A stretch of DNA of 64,000 nucleotides from Sinomonas notoginsengisoli (GCF_021554725.1 NZ_JAIZDP010000001.1:248001-312000); one strand, 5' to 3'. Counted from the stretch's first letter, positions 24,456 through 33,783 are shown. The notes: generated from the letters alone by a model not told the origin. Numbers and translations are program-made.

Positions 24456-24461
24456 TAGGCT
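24456..24461 (+). promoter_or_regulatory. -10 of the M20 peptidase promoter
   Basis: TAGGCT followed by a short leader of about 24 nt that contains AGGAGG (24482-24487). Confidence 0.4.
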
Positions 24462-24491
24462 GGACCCACCGCCAGCAGCTCAGGAGGACTT

Positions 24492-25814
24492 GTGACTGAC
24501 AACGCCGCCGCGAACCCCATCACCGCCGAGGACGAGGTGGTGGACATCTGCCGGGACCTCATCCGCTTCGACACCTCGAACTACGGTGACCGCTCGGGAC
24601 CGGGGGAGCGCGCCGCGGCCGAGTACACCGCGGCCCTCCTCGCGGACGTCGGCCTCGAGCCAGAACTGTTTGAGTCGGCACCCGGGCGCGCCAACGTCGT
24701 CGTGCGCCTCGAGGGCAGCGACCCGAGCGCGTCCGCGCTCGTGGTGCACGGCCACCTCGACGTGGTCCCCGCTCAGAAGGAGGACTGGACCGTCGACCCG
24801 TTCTCGGCAGAGCTCAAGGACGGCTTGATCTGGGGCCGCGGCGCCGTGGACATGAAGGACATGGACGCCATGATCCTGGCCGTGGTCCGCCAGCTGCGGC
24901 GCACGGGCACCAAGCCGAAGCGTGACCTCGTGATCGCGCTCTTCGCCGACGAGGAAGCGGGCGGGACGTACGGCGCGAGATGGGCAGTTGACAAGCGCCC
25001 GGAGCTGTTCGAGGGTGCCACGGAGGCCATCAGCGAGGTGGGCGGCTATTCCGCGTATATCGGTGGGAAGCGCGCCTACATGCTCCAGACGGCGGAGAAG
25101 GGCCTCGGCTGGCTGCGCATGACGGCGAGAGGCCGCGCCGGCCATGGCTCGCAGGTCAATGACGACAATGCCGTGACCCGTCTGGCCCGCGCCGTGGCAC
25201 GGATCGGGGACCACCAGTGGCCCATCGAGCTCACCGACACCACGCGCAGGTTCCTCGACGGCGTCACCGAGCTCACCGGCGTCGAGTTCGACCCTGACGA
25301 TCCCGACATCCTCCTCAAGGAGCTCGGCACCGTGGCCCGCTTCGTCGGGGCGACGCTGCGCAACACGTCCAACCCGACCGTCCTGAAGGCCGGCTACAAG
25401 GAGAACGTCATCCCGGGCTCCGCCGAGGCCCGCATCGACACCCGCACGCTCCCCGGGCAGGACGAGTTCGTCCTGGCCAAGCTCAAGGAATTGGCCGGTG
25501 ACGGCATCGACTTCGACTACGTCCACCACGACGTCTCCCTTGAGACGCCCTTCGAGGGACCGCTCGTCCAGGCGATGGTCGGCGCCCTCAATGCCGAGGA
25601 CCCGGGCGCGCCGGTCCTGCCGTACACGCTCTCGGGCGGCACGGACAACAAGTCGCTCTCCCGCCTCGGCATCACCGGCTACGGCTTCGCACCCCTCCAG
25701 CTCACGCCTGACCTCGACTTCCCGGCCATGTTCCACGGCGTCGACGAGCGAGTCCCCGCCGATGCGCTCACGTTCGGCGCGCGCGTGCTGCGCCGGCTGC
25801 TCACCGCCTACTGA
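24492..25814 (+). CDS. M20/M25/M40 family metallopeptidase
   Basis: 440 residues. The di-zinc ligands are present: VVHGHLDVVPA (His, Asp), GAVDMKDMDA (bridging Asp), ADEEAGG (catalytic Glu and ligand Glu) and a C-terminal His in AMFHGVDERVP. The family includes dipeptidases, carboxypeptidases and acyl-amino-acid deacylases; specificity cannot be read here. The GTG start has AGGAGG five bases before it. An acyl-CoA dehydrogenase follows 10 bp later in the same operon. Confidence 0.9.
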   Translation: MTDNAAANPITAEDEVVDICRDLIRFDTSNYGDRSGPGERAAAEYTAALLADVGLEPELFESAPGRANVVVRLEGSDPSASALVVHGHLDVVPAQKEDWTVDPFSAELKDGLIWGRGAVDMKDMDAMILAVVRQLRRTGTKPKRDLVIALFADEEAGGTYGARWAVDKRPELFEGATEAISEVGGYSAYIGGKRAYMLQTAEKGLGWLRMTARGRAGHGSQVNDDNAVTRLARAVARIGDHQWPIELTDTTRRFLDGVTELTGVEFDPDDPDILLKELGTVARFVGATLRNTSNPTVLKAGYKENVIPGSAEARIDTRTLPGQDEFVLAKLKELAGDGIDFDYVHHDVSLETPFEGPLVQAMVGALNAEDPGAPVLPYTLSGGTDNKSLSRLGITGYGFAPLQLTPDLDFPAMFHGVDERVPADALTFGARVLRRLLTAY

Positions 25815-25824
25815 GGAGGACATC

Positions 25825-26985
25825 ATGCCGCTCGACCCCGAGTCCGTGCTGCCCGAGGCGCTCATCGAGGAGATCCGCTCCCGCGCGCCCGGCTACGACG
25901 AGCGCAACGAGTTCTTCCAGGAGGACTTCGACGCCCTCGTGGCCGCTGGCTACCTGAAGGCGTTCGTCCCGCAGGCCGCGGGCGGGCTGGGAGCCGGGTT
26001 GGCCGACGCCGTCCGCCTTCAGCGCCGGCTCGCGCAGGCCGCACCGGCCACAGCGCTCGCGGTGAACATGCACCTCGTCTGGACCGGCGTGGCCAAGGTG
26101 TTCTCCAACCGGGGCGACGACACGCTCGCCTTCGTACTCGAGGAAGCCGCCGCAGGGGAGGTGTTCGCCTTCGGCGTCTCCGAGGCCGGCAACGACTCCG
26201 TCCTCTTCGACTCCCTCACCGAGGCGGCCCCCCTCCCTGACGGCGGCTACTCCTTCACGGGAACCAAGGTCTTCACGAGCCTCGCCCCCGCCTGGACGCG
26301 CATGGGAACCTTCGGCAAGGACACAACGGGCCCCGAACCCCGCCTTGTATGGGGGTTCATCCGGCGCGACGGGCCGGGCTGGCACCACCTCGACGACTGG
26401 AACACCCTGGGCATGCGCGCGAGCCAGTCCCGCACCACAGTTTTGGAGGGTGCAGCGGCCCCAGCTGACCGGATCGTCCGCAGGCTTCCTGTGGGGCCCA
26501 ACCCCGACCTTCTGGTCTTCGGGATCTTCTCCGTCTTCGAAACGCTCCTCGCGGCGGTCTACACGGGCGTCGCCGAACGGGCCCTGGTCCTTGCGGTCGA
26601 CGCCGCGCACCGCCGACGCTCGCACCGCACCGGCGGACGGGCCTACTCACAGGATCCGGACATCCGCTGGCAGATCGCGGAGCTGGGCATGGCCGTGGAC
26701 GCGATCGTTCCGCAGCTCGAGTCCGTCGCTGCGGACATCGACAACCTCGTGGACCGCGGCCCCGCATGGTTCCGCCACTTGAGCGGCCTCAAGCACCGAG
26801 CTACCGAAACCGCCAAGAGCGTGGTGGACGGCGCCATGCGCGTGGGAGGCGGAGGCGGCTACTTCCGCGGCAGCGAGCTCGAGCGCCTGTACCGGGATGC
26901 GCTCGCAGGGCTCTACCACCCCTCCGATCCCGAGTCGGCGCACGCGACAGTCGCGACGAACCTGCTGGGGCCGATAGAGGAATAG
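25825..26985 (+). CDS. Acyl-CoA dehydrogenase family protein
   Basis: 386 residues of the acyl-CoA dehydrogenase/DszC-like fold: FAFGVSEAGNDSVLF in the middle domain, KVFTSLAPAWTRMG, and a C-terminal helical domain ending ELERLYRDALAGLYHPSD. The usual catalytic glutamate region is not the canonical one, so it may act as a flavin-dependent monooxygenase-like or atypical dehydrogenase. ATG 25825 follows GAGGAGGA. It is coupled to the M20 peptidase, and ends 9 bp from the convergent DUF5703 gene. Confidence 0.82.
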   Translation: MPLDPESVLPEALIEEIRSRAPGYDERNEFFQEDFDALVAAGYLKAFVPQAAGGLGAGLADAVRLQRRLAQAAPATALAVNMHLVWTGVAKVFSNRGDDTLAFVLEEAAAGEVFAFGVSEAGNDSVLFDSLTEAAPLPDGGYSFTGTKVFTSLAPAWTRMGTFGKDTTGPEPRLVWGFIRRDGPGWHHLDDWNTLGMRASQSRTTVLEGAAAPADRIVRRLPVGPNPDLLVFGIFSVFETLLAAVYTGVAERALVLAVDAAHRRRSHRTGGRAYSQDPDIRWQIAELGMAVDAIVPQLESVAADIDNLVDRGPAWFRHLSGLKHRATETAKSVVDGAMRVGGGGGYFRGSELERLYRDALAGLYHPSDPESAHATVATNLLGPIEE

Positions 26986-26994
26986 GCCGCTGCG

Positions 26995-27243
26995 CTAGGA
27001 GGTCCGCTCGACGACCATGACCTTGCGCCGCAGCCAGTACTGGCGCCCCCCGCCCATGTAGAGGCGGCTGCGTTCGAGCTCCCACCGGCCATACTCGGAA
27101 TGCTCCCGGACGCGCTGCCGGGCGTCCGCGATCGATTCGCGCGGGCCCACCGACAGCACCAGATACTCGTACTGCCGCCCCGGACCGGCGGACCGCGGGC
27201 CGCCGTCAAGGGACGTGGCAGTGGAGAGGATACGCTCCTTCAT
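26995..27243 (-). CDS. DUF5703 family protein
   Basis: 82 residues. The core YEYLVLSVGPRESIADARQR, then HSEYGRWELERSRLYMGG and a closing YWLRRKVMVVERT match the actinobacterial DUF5703 pattern. It is a small soluble protein without signal peptide or membrane segment. No function is known for the family. A GAGG-rich tract precedes the ATG. Confidence 0.75.
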   Translation of the reverse strand: MKERILSTATSLDGGPRSAGPGRQYEYLVLSVGPRESIADARQRVREHSEYGRWELERSRLYMGGGRQYWLRRKVMVVERTS

Positions 27244-27321
27244 GGCCCTCGCTTCCTCGTGCTGCTCCGGCGAGACCCGGACCCACGGCAGGGTCCCTAG
27301 GCACGCCCACTGAATTCAGAC

Positions 27322-27327
27322 TACCGT
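27322..27327 (+). promoter_or_regulatory. -10 of a leaderless promoter for the acidic protein
   Basis: TACCGT lies seven bases before ATG 27335, which favours that start over the in-frame GTG at 27326. Confidence 0.35.
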
Positions 27328-27334
27328 GGCACCC

Positions 27335-27646
27335 ATGAGCATTGACCCGCGGGTGGCCCTTGGTTCGCTGACGGCTGCATTGGAGGAGCACCTCGTCGCC
27401 GCCTCATCGAGGCGCGGGGACGAGGATCCGGCGGTCGAGGCAGCCTTCTTCGCGGTCGCCGACGCCTTCGAGGCCTACGCCGACGCGCTCTACGACGCCT
27501 ACGGCGAGGATCTGCCTCTCGACCTCCTCGATTCCGACGACGAGGACGATGACGACGACGAGGACGACAGCGATGACGAGGACGGCGACGGTGAGGACGA
27601 GGAAGCCGACGACGGCGAAGACGCCCTCGCGGGGCGCGACTTCTAG
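27335..27646 (+). CDS. Small protein with extreme acidic C-terminal tail
   Basis: 103 residues. The first 60 or so form a predicted helical domain (PRVALGSLTAALEEHLVAAS, then AFFAVADAFEAYADALYDAY); the rest is a run of Asp/Glu broken by Ser and Gly. I recognise the pattern from hypothetical proteins of Micrococcaceae but know no function. Acidic tails of this kind often mimic nucleic acid or bind basic partners; that is conjecture. It is monocistronic between DUF5703 and uppP. Confidence 0.7.
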   Translation: MSIDPRVALGSLTAALEEHLVAASSRRGDEDPAVEAAFFAVADAFEAYADALYDAYGEDLPLDLLDSDDEDDDDDEDDSDDEDGDGEDEEADDGEDALAGRDF

Positions 27647-27712
27647 CAACGCGTTCAGGCGCACCGTACTGACGACTCCCAGCCAATCCCCAGATTAGGG
27701 TCCGCGGCCACG

Positions 27713-27718
27713 TAGAGT
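27713..27718 (+). promoter_or_regulatory. -10 of a leaderless promoter for uppP
   Basis: TAGAGT, seven bases before GTG 27726; the earlier GTG at 27717 overlaps it and is therefore rejected as a start. Confidence 0.45.
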
Positions 27719-27725
27719 GGCACGC

Positions 27726-28565
27726 GTGAATTTCCTCGAAGCAGCGTTCCTCGGGCTCGTCCAAGGACTGACGGAGTTCCTGCCCATCTCCTCGAGCGCC
27801 CACCTGCGGATCGTGGGGGAGTTCCTGCCCAACGCCCAGGACCCGGGCGCGACCTTCACGGCGATCACGCAGCTGGGCACCGAGACGGCCGTCATCATCT
27901 ACTTCTGGCGGGACATCGTGCGGATCGTCCGCGCGTGGTCCGGCTCCCTCAGCGGCCGCGCGCCGCGCAGCGACCCGGACGCGCGCATGGGCTGGTTCGT
28001 GATCATCGGCAGCATCCCGATCGTCGTGCTGGGCCTGCTGTTCCAGGACCAGATCGAGACAGTTCTCCGTTCCCTCTGGATCACGGCGACCACGCTCGTG
28101 GTGTTCGGCATGATCCTCGCCCTCGCGGACGCCACCGGACGCCACTCACGGACCCTCGACCGCCTCAGCACCCGCCACGGCATCATCTACGGCTTCGCCC
28201 AGGCGCTCGCCCTCATTCCGGGGGTATCCCGCTCCGGCGGCACCATCACCGCGGGCCTCTCCATGGGCTACACACGCGAGGCCGCCGCCCGCTACTCGTT
28301 CCTCCTGGCCATCCCCGCCGTGTTCGGCTCAGGCCTCTACCAGCTCTTCAAGGGCCTCAAGGGAGGCTTCGACGGCGGCCCCTTCGGACTCGCAGAGACC
28401 GCCGTAGCTACGGCCGTCGCCTTCGTGGTCGGCTACATCATCATCGGCTGGTTCCTCAAATATGTCTCCCACAACTCCTACCGGCTCTTCGTCTGGTATC
28501 GGATCGCCCTGGGCGCGCTCCTGTATGTCCTGCTCGGGTTCGGGGTCATCTCGGCCGGGCACTAG
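27726..28565 (+). CDS. uppP: Undecaprenyl-diphosphate phosphatase
   Basis: 279 residues, multi-pass membrane protein of the BacA/UppP family. Both signature loops are intact: [16 protein letters not shown] near the N-terminus and [15 protein letters not shown] in the middle, which together form the active site. It dephosphorylates undecaprenyl diphosphate to recycle the lipid carrier for peptidoglycan and other envelope polymers, and overproduction gives bacitracin resistance. Its TAG stop is also the start of the -10 for mshC. Confidence 0.95.
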   Translation: MNFLEAAFLGLVQGLTEFLPISSSAHLRIVGEFLPNAQDPGATFTAITQLGTETAVIIYFWRDIVRIVRAWSGSLSGRAPRSDPDARMGWFVIIGSIPIVVLGLLFQDQIETVLRSLWITATTLVVFGMILALADATGRHSRTLDRLSTRHGIIYGFAQALALIPGVSRSGGTITAGLSMGYTREAAARYSFLLAIPAVFGSGLYQLFKGLKGGFDGGPFGLAETAVATAVAFVVGYIIIGWFLKYVSHNSYRLFVWYRIALGALLYVLLGFGVISAGH

Positions 28566-28568
28566 AGT
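28563..28568 (+). promoter_or_regulatory. -10 of mshC, built on the uppP stop codon
   Basis: TAGAGT begins with the uppP TAG stop codon (28563-28565) and ends six bases before GTG 28575. Confidence 0.45.
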
Positions 28569-28574
28569 GGTGTG

Positions 28575-29852
28575 GTGAAAACCTGGAGGCAGACCCCCGT
28601 CCCGCAGCTGCCTGGCACGGCCGGCCCCGTCCGGCTCTTCGACACCCAGCTGCGTGACACCGTCGAGATCCCGACGGGGCCTGAGCAGTCCATGTACGTC
28701 TGCGGAATCACCCCGTATGACGCGACGCATCTCGGCCACGCCTCCACCTACCTCGCCTTCGACCTTCTCAACCGCGTCTGGCGCGACGCCGGCAGCATCG
28801 TTAAGTACGTGCAGAACACGACCGATGTGGACGATCCCCTCCTCGAGCGCGCCGACGCGACCGGCGTGGACTGGCGAACCCTCGCGCACCGGCAGATCGA
28901 CCTCTTCCAATCCGACATGGAGGCCCTCCGGGTCCTCGCCCCGGACCACTATGTGGGCGCGGTGGAGTCGATCCCGTGGATCGTGCCCGAGGTCGAGCGG
29001 CTCCTCGACGCCGGCCTCGCCTACCAGCTCGCAGGCGCCGAGGGCGAGCCCGACGGCGACGTCTACTACGACGTCACCGAGGCCACCCGGCGCGCCGACG
29101 TGCCGGAAGCATGGCGCCTCGGGACGGTCTCACACCTCACGGTCGGCGAGATGATCGAGGTCTTCGGAGAGCGCGGCGGCGACCCCGAGCGCCCCGGCAA
29201 GCACAGCCCCCTCGACCCGATCCTGTGGCGCGAGGCACGCCTCGGCGAACCGCGCTGGGACGGGGGGACGCTCGGCCCCGGCCGGCCGGGCTGGCACATC
29301 GAGTGCACCGTCATCGCACAGAGGTTCCTACCGGCCCCCTTCACCGTCCAAGGAGGCGGCGCGGACCTCGCGTTCCCGCACCACGAAATGGGTGCAGGCC
29401 ATGCCTGGAGCATGCACCACGTGCCCCTCGCCAGGCACTTCACGCACACGGGCATGGTCGGGCTCGACGGGGAGAAGATGAGCAAGTCCCGCGGAAACCT
29501 CGTGCTCGTGTCAAAGCTGAGGGCAGCCGGCGTTGAGCCAGCCGCCATCCGCCTGGCGGTCTTCGCCCACCACTACCGCTCCGACTGGGAGTGGACCGGC
29601 GAGCTGCTCGACGCGTCGTTGCGCCGCCTCGAGACCTGGCGCCGCGCCGTCGTGCGCGCCCTGCCCGGCTCCGCGGAACCGCTCCTGGCCGAGATCCGCG
29701 GCGCCCTCACCGAGGATCTGGACGCGCCGCGCGCGCTGGCGGCAGTGGACAAGTGGGCCGACGACTCGCTCGCCGGCACGGAGGCGAGCATGCACGACGG
29801 CGCGCTGGCCTCCTCCGCGATTGACGCGCTCCTGGGCATTGAGCTGGGCTAA
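28575..29852 (+). CDS. mshC: L-cysteine:GlcN-inositol ligase (mycothiol biosynthesis)
   Basis: 425 residues. A class I aminoacyl-tRNA-synthetase fold close to CysRS but shorter: [21 protein letters not shown] carries the zinc-ligand cysteine and the HxGH motif, [10 protein letters not shown] a second zinc ligand, and KMSKSRGN the KMSKS loop. It lacks the CysRS anticodon-binding tail. It ligates cysteine to GlcN-Ins in mycothiol synthesis, the thiol buffer of Actinobacteria. GTG 28575 is preferred over the GTG one codon earlier because of the -10 spacing. Two copies of the dispersed repeat lie in the 3' third. Confidence 0.95.
   Translation: MKTWRQTPVPQLPGTAGPVRLFDTQLRDTVEIPTGPEQSMYVCGITPYDATHLGHASTYLAFDLLNRVWRDAGSIVKYVQNTTDVDDPLLERADATGVDWRTLAHRQIDLFQSDMEALRVLAPDHYVGAVESIPWIVPEVERLLDAGLAYQLAGAEGEPDGDVYYDVTEATRRADVPEAWRLGTVSHLTVGEMIEVFGERGGDPERPGKHSPLDPILWREARLGEPRWDGGTLGPGRPGWHIECTVIAQRFLPAPFTVQGGGADLAFPHHEMGAGHAWSMHHVPLARHFTHTGMVGLDGEKMSKSRGNLVLVSKLRAAGVEPAAIRLAVFAHHYRSDWEWTGELLDASLRRLETWRRAVVRALPGSAEPLLAEIRGALTEDLDAPRALAAVDKWADDSLAGTEASMHDGALASSAIDALLGIELG
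29645..29656. repeat. Dispersed 12-mer inside mshC
   Basis: Exact CGCCGTCGTGCG, read as AVVR. A one-mismatch copy in the opposite orientation is at 29791-29802, where it reads MHDGA. Confidence 0.6.
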
Positions 29853-29863
29853 CTCTCCCGTCG

Positions 29864-30766
29864 CTAGTTCTCCCGTCCGGGGTTCTCCTTGCCCCGACGC
29901 TTGAGGTATCGCTCGAACTCCCGGGCGATCGACTCTCCGGTCGCCTCCGGGAGGTCAGCCGTGTCCTTCGCCTCCTCGAGCTGATGGATGTACGCCGCCA
30001 CCTCGGGATCCTCCGTGGCGAGCTCGTTCACGCCGCGCTCCCACGCCTCAGCGTCCTCAGCGAGGTCGTTCGTGTCCAAGGGGATCTGCAGAAGCTCCTC
30101 GATGCGGTGTAGGATCGCCAGCTGCGCCTTCGGCGACGGAGCCTGGGCCACGTAGTGCGGCACGGCGGCCCACAGCGAGAGCGTCGGAGTCCCATGGTGG
30201 TCCGCCGCGTCCGCAAACACCCCGACGATGCCCGTGGGGCCCTCGTACTGGGAGGCCTCGAGGTTGAGCCGCTCGCGCAGTTCGTCGTTTTCGCTCGTGG
30301 CCGTCACCGGAATGGGCCGGGAGTGCGGCACGTCGGCCAGGAGCGCACCCATGACGACCAGGTAGTCGACCTCGAGATCGTCCACGAACTCGATGAGCTC
30401 GTCCGTGAAGGCGCGCCACCGGTAGGACGGCTCCGTGCCCTGGATGAACACGAGATCCACGGGGTGGCCCTCGATGCGCGCTGTGGAGACCTTGGTGGTG
30501 GGCCACTTGATCCGACGGCGACCGGAGCCGGTCTGGCGGACGGTGGGCCGGGTGAACTGGAAGTCGTAGAAATCGTCCGCGTCGATGGCTCCCGCGCGCT
30601 GCGCACCGAATGCTCGGCGCAGATACCGCAGTGCGTCGGTGGCCGCCTCGCCCGCATCGTTCCAGCCCTCGAACGCCGCGAGCATGACGGTGACCCTCTC
30701 ACCCGCGGCAGGCGTCGGGAAGAGGCCGGGGTGGGGAGCAGGGGCGTCGGCGTCGAACTCGTTCAT
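29864..30766 (-). CDS. PAC2 family protein (proteasome assembly chaperone-like)
   Basis: 300 residues of the PAC2 fold: VTVMLAAFEGWNDAGEAATDAL near the N-terminus and VVMGALLADVPHSRP in the middle, then an acidic, helical C-terminus. The family is named for a eukaryotic proteasome chaperone, but most actinobacterial members are not shown to act on proteasomes. It lies about 3 kb from the mpa operon, which is suggestive only. ATG 30766 lies six bases after a TAGTCT hexamer. It is divergent from the HAD phosphatase. Confidence 0.88.
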   Translation of the reverse strand: MNEFDADAPAPHPGLFPTPAAGERVTVMLAAFEGWNDAGEAATDALRYLRRAFGAQRAGAIDADDFYDFQFTRPTVRQTGSGRRRIKWPTTKVSTARIEGHPVDLVFIQGTEPSYRWRAFTDELIEFVDDLEVDYLVVMGALLADVPHSRPIPVTATSENDELRERLNLEASQYEGPTGIVGVFADAADHHGTPTLSLWAAVPHYVAQAPSPKAQLAILHRIEELLQIPLDTNDLAEDAEAWERGVNELATEDPEVAAYIHQLEEAKDTADLPEATGESIAREFERYLKRRGKENPGREN

Positions 30767-30772
30767 CGCTCC

Positions 30773-30778
30773 AGACTA
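30773..30778 (-). promoter_or_regulatory. -10 of a leaderless promoter for the PAC2 gene
   Basis: TAGTCT on the minus strand, six bases before the ATG. Confidence 0.45.
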
Positions 30779-30811
30779 ACGCGCGCGCCCGTACGGGCCG
30801 GGCCGCCACCG

Positions 30812-30817
30812 TAGACT
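30812..30817 (+). promoter_or_regulatory. -10 of a leaderless promoter for the HAD phosphatase
   Basis: TAGACT, seven bases before ATG 30825, back to back with the PAC2 promoter. Confidence 0.45.
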
Positions 30818-30824
30818 GGTGCAT

Positions 30825-31571
30825 ATGCGTCTCCCCACCGATGATCCCTCCGCGGACAGTGCCGCGGACGCCCCTGCACCGCTCCGCGCCGTCCTCTGGG
30901 ATATGGACGGCACCCTCGTGGACACCGAGCCGTACTGGATCACCGCCGAGCGGGAGCTCGTCGAGCGTTTCGGTGGCCAGTGGGGTCACGAGCAGGCCAT
31001 GCGCCTCGTGGGCCAGGCGCTCACCACCTCGGCCAGGCTCCTCCAGAATGGCGGCGTGGTCATGGGGGAGCGAGAGATCATCGACACCCTGACCGCACGC
31101 GTCATCGAGCAGCTCGGCGAGTCGGTGCCGTGGCGGCCGGGCGCGCGGGAGATGCTCGCGGCGCTCAGGGCCGAAGGCGTCCACTGCGCCCTCGTGACCA
31201 TGTCCGAGGCGCCAATGGCGCGCCGCATCGTCGACCACCTTCCCGAGGACACCTTCGCCGCCGTGGTCACCGGTGACGCCGTCACTCGCGGCAAGCCTGA
31301 TCCGGAGCCGTACGCGCGCGGGATCGAACTGCTCGCCGAGGGCCTGTCCGGGCTCGCCGTCTCCGAGTGCCTCGCGGTCGAGGACTCGACTCCGGGCGCC
31401 ACCTCGGCCACCGCCGCCGGGCTCGCGACCGTCGTCGTTCCCAACGCGCTCGCCGTTCCCGTGGATCTCGGCGTCGAACACTGGCCCACGCTCGCCGGCC
31501 GGTCGCCGGGTGATCTCGCCTCCGCTCTGGACAGGGCGCTGGCTGCTGCCTCGGCGGGAGGCACTGCGTGA
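30825..31571 (+). CDS. HAD superfamily phosphatase
   Basis: 248 residues. Motif I is LWDMDGTLVDTEPYW with both aspartates, motif II is VTMSEAP (Thr), motif III the lysine in TRGKPDPEPY, and motif IV is LAVEDSTPG. The cap is of the beta-phosphoglucomutase/phosphatase type. The substrate is unknown; sugar phosphates are usual. The GTG of the next gene overlaps its stop (GTGA), so it is coupled to the site-2 protease. A GTG two codons upstream is rejected on -10 spacing. Confidence 0.9.
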   Translation: MRLPTDDPSADSAADAPAPLRAVLWDMDGTLVDTEPYWITAERELVERFGGQWGHEQAMRLVGQALTTSARLLQNGGVVMGEREIIDTLTARVIEQLGESVPWRPGAREMLAALRAEGVHCALVTMSEAPMARRIVDHLPEDTFAAVVTGDAVTRGKPDPEPYARGIELLAEGLSGLAVSECLAVEDSTPGATSATAAGLATVVVPNALAVPVDLGVEHWPTLAGRSPGDLASALDRALAAASAGGTA

Positions 31572-32716
31572 GCGGCAGTCACGAGGCTGCAAGCCGCCGC
31601 GAAGGGATCCCGCTCGGCAGGATCGCCGGGGTGCCCGTCATCCTGGCCTACTCGTGGTTCATCGTCGCCGCGTTCACGGTGATCGTGTACGGGCCAACGC
31701 TCCAAAATCGGCAGCCCCAGCTCGGCATTGCCGCCTACCTCATCGCACTTGCCTATGCGGTGCTCCTGCTGCTGTCAGTGCTCGTGCACGAGCTCGCCCA
31801 TGCGCTCACCGCGCGGGCCTTCGGCTGGCCCAGCCAGAAGATCGTGCTCAATCTCTGGGGCGGCCATACGCAGTTCGAGGCGTTCACGGCCTCCCCCGGC
31901 CGCTCCGTCCTCGTCGCCCTGGCCGGCCCCGCGGCGAATTTCGTGCTTGCAGGCGCCGCCTGGTTCGTCGTCACGGGGGTCCACCTGATCGGGGCGGCGG
32001 ACATCCTCGTGAACATCTTCATGTGGGCGAACTTCCTCATCGCGGTCTTTAACGTGCTCCCGGGACTGCCGCTCGACGGCGGTCGCATCGTCGAGAGCGC
32101 CGTGTGGAAGGCCACCGGCTCGCAGGAGAAGGGAACGATTGCTGCAGGCTGGACCGGACGGGCGATCGTGGTGGGCATCGTCCTGTTTGCCGTCGTCCTG
32201 CCGTGGGCCCAGGGCCAAGAGACTGACCTGGCCTTCACCATGGTCACGCTGCTCGTGGCCGTGTTCCTGTGGCAGGGCGCCTCGGCATCGATCCGGCACG
32301 CGGGCTTCCGGTCGCGCCTGCCAGAAGTCGTCGCCGGGCGTCTCGCTCGTCCGGCGGTTGGGATCGCGAACTACGCCACAGTCGACGAGGCGGTGCGGTC
32401 CGGCGCAGAGTCCGGAGTCGCCGTCGTGCTCTGCTCGCCGGACGGTAAGCCGCAGGGCGTTGTCGACCCCACCGCCATTGCGAGGGTTCCCGATGCCGCC
32501 CGCGGCACGACCCCGGTCACCGCAGTCGGCTACGCGCTAGCCCCGGGCGCGTATGTTCCAGACACGGCCGCAGGCCAAGAGCTCATCCAGTATCTCGCCC
32601 AGCTCCAGGGCACGGAGTACGCGGTCGTCGACTCGACAGGGCGCGTCGTCGGGCTCCTGAACCAGCGCGACGTCGTGGCCGTCATCTCCGGTCGGCCCGT
32701 CCGGCCCACACGCTAG
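31568..32716 (+). CDS. Site-2 protease family zinc metalloprotease with C-terminal CBS region
   Basis: 382 residues, M50 family. The zinc site is SVLVHELAHALTAR, with the distal LPGLPLDGGRIVES motif; about six membrane segments occupy residues 20-230. The C-terminal 140 residues are soluble and end with a CBS-like segment (YAVVDSTGRVVGLLNQRDV), as in the S2P/CBS subgroup. These proteases cut membrane-bound regulators or remnants within the bilayer; the CBS part may sense a nucleotide. The target is unknown. Confidence 0.9.
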   Translation: MSGSHEAASRREGIPLGRIAGVPVILAYSWFIVAAFTVIVYGPTLQNRQPQLGIAAYLIALAYAVLLLLSVLVHELAHALTARAFGWPSQKIVLNLWGGHTQFEAFTASPGRSVLVALAGPAANFVLAGAAWFVVTGVHLIGAADILVNIFMWANFLIAVFNVLPGLPLDGGRIVESAVWKATGSQEKGTIAAGWTGRAIVVGIVLFAVVLPWAQGQETDLAFTMVTLLVAVFLWQGASASIRHAGFRSRLPEVVAGRLARPAVGIANYATVDEAVRSGAESGVAVVLCSPDGKPQGVVDPTAIARVPDAARGTTPVTAVGYALAPGAYVPDTAAGQELIQYLAQLQGTEYAVVDSTGRVVGLLNQRDVVAVISGRPVRPTR

Positions 32717-32733
32717 CCCCCGATCCATCGCCT

Positions 32734-32750
32734 CCCCGCTCTGTGCGGGG
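32734..32750 (+). terminator. Short hairpin between the site-2 protease gene and trmI
   Basis: CCCCGC / GCGGGG, 6 bp with a TCTGT loop. It could attenuate or terminate; it lies only 16 bases before the trmI start. Confidence 0.3.
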
Positions 32751-32765
32751 CCCAGAGAGGACACC

Positions 32766-33770
32766 ATGAGCTCGAGCACCCAGCGCACGACGACGGACGG
32801 ACCCACGGGGGCAGCATCCCGCCGTGGCCCGTTCCGGGCCGGCGAGCGAGTGCAGCTGACCGACGAGCGCGGGCGCATGAACACGATCACCCTCGCCGAG
32901 GGCGGGGCGTTCCACACCCACAAGGGCTTCCTCAACCACTCCGAGATCATCGGGAAGCCGGACGGCTCCGTCGTCACGAACACCGCCGGGCACCAGTACC
33001 AGACGCTGCGCCCGCTCCTGTCGGACTTCGTCCTCTCGATGCCTCGCGGCGCCGCGGTAGTCTATCCGAAGGACGCCGGCCAGATCATCACGATGGCTGA
33101 CATCTTCCCGGGCGCGCGGGTGGTCGAGGCAGGGGTGGGCTCGGGGGCCCTGTCCATCTCGCTCCTGCGTGCGGTGGGCGACAGCGGGTACCTCCACTCG
33201 TTCGAGCGGCGCCAGGAGTTCGCGGACATCGCCAGGGGCAACGTCGAGACGATCTTCGGCGGACCGCACCCCGCCTGGCGCATCTCGATCGGCGACTTCC
33301 AGGACGAGGTTGTCATAGCCGAGGAGCCAGGCAGCGTTGACCGTGTGGTCCTGGACATGCTCGCTCCGTGGGAGTGCCTCGACGCCGTTGCCACGGTTCT
33401 CGCTCCTGGCGGGGTGTGGATCAACTACGTGGCCACCGCAACACAGCTCTCGCGGACGGCGGAGGCGATCCGCGCCGACGAACGCTTCACCGAGCCTGAT
33501 GCGTGGGAGTCCATGGTCCGGGGCTGGCACCTGGAGGGCCTCGCTGTGCGCCCCGAGCATCGGATGGTGGGCCACACCGGCTTCCTCCTTGTGACCCGCA
33601 GGCTCGCCGATGGCGTTGCGCCGCTTGTGCGCAAGAAGCGGAACAAGGCTGAGTTCAGTGAGGAGGACCTCAACGCCTGGACCCCGGAGGCGATGGGGGA
33701 GCGGACCGTCTCGGACCGCAAACTCCGCCGTGCCGCCCGCGACGCACGGGCCGGAGGGGACGACTCCTGA
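32766..33770 (+). CDS. trmI: tRNA (adenine-58-N1)-methyltransferase
   Basis: 334 residues. The N-terminal domain (LTDERGRMNTITLAEGGAFHTHKGFL) and the SAM-binding motif VVEAGVGSGALSISLLRAVG are those of bacterial TrmI, with LDMLAPWECL as motif IV. It methylates A58 in the T-loop of tRNAs. The gene directly upstream of mpa in Actinobacteria is commonly trmI, so the synteny supports the call. An AGAGAGGA ribosome site precedes the ATG, and a hairpin follows. Confidence 0.93.
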   Translation: MSSSTQRTTTDGPTGAASRRGPFRAGERVQLTDERGRMNTITLAEGGAFHTHKGFLNHSEIIGKPDGSVVTNTAGHQYQTLRPLLSDFVLSMPRGAAVVYPKDAGQIITMADIFPGARVVEAGVGSGALSISLLRAVGDSGYLHSFERRQEFADIARGNVETIFGGPHPAWRISIGDFQDEVVIAEEPGSVDRVVLDMLAPWECLDAVATVLAPGGVWINYVATATQLSRTAEAIRADERFTEPDAWESMVRGWHLEGLAVRPEHRMVGHTGFLLVTRRLADGVAPLVRKKRNKAEFSEEDLNAWTPEAMGERTVSDRKLRRAARDARAGGDDS

Positions 33771-33783
33771 CTCCTGCAGTCCA

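Noticed and set aside
27537-27620. GACGAY-type repeats that look like a microsatellite
   Set aside because: They simply encode the Asp/Glu tail of the 27335 gene; the codons are mixed and no regular unit length is kept.
28575-29852. Cysteinyl-tRNA synthetase
   Set aside because: Length (425 residues), sequence around the active site and the missing anticodon-binding tail fit MshC instead.
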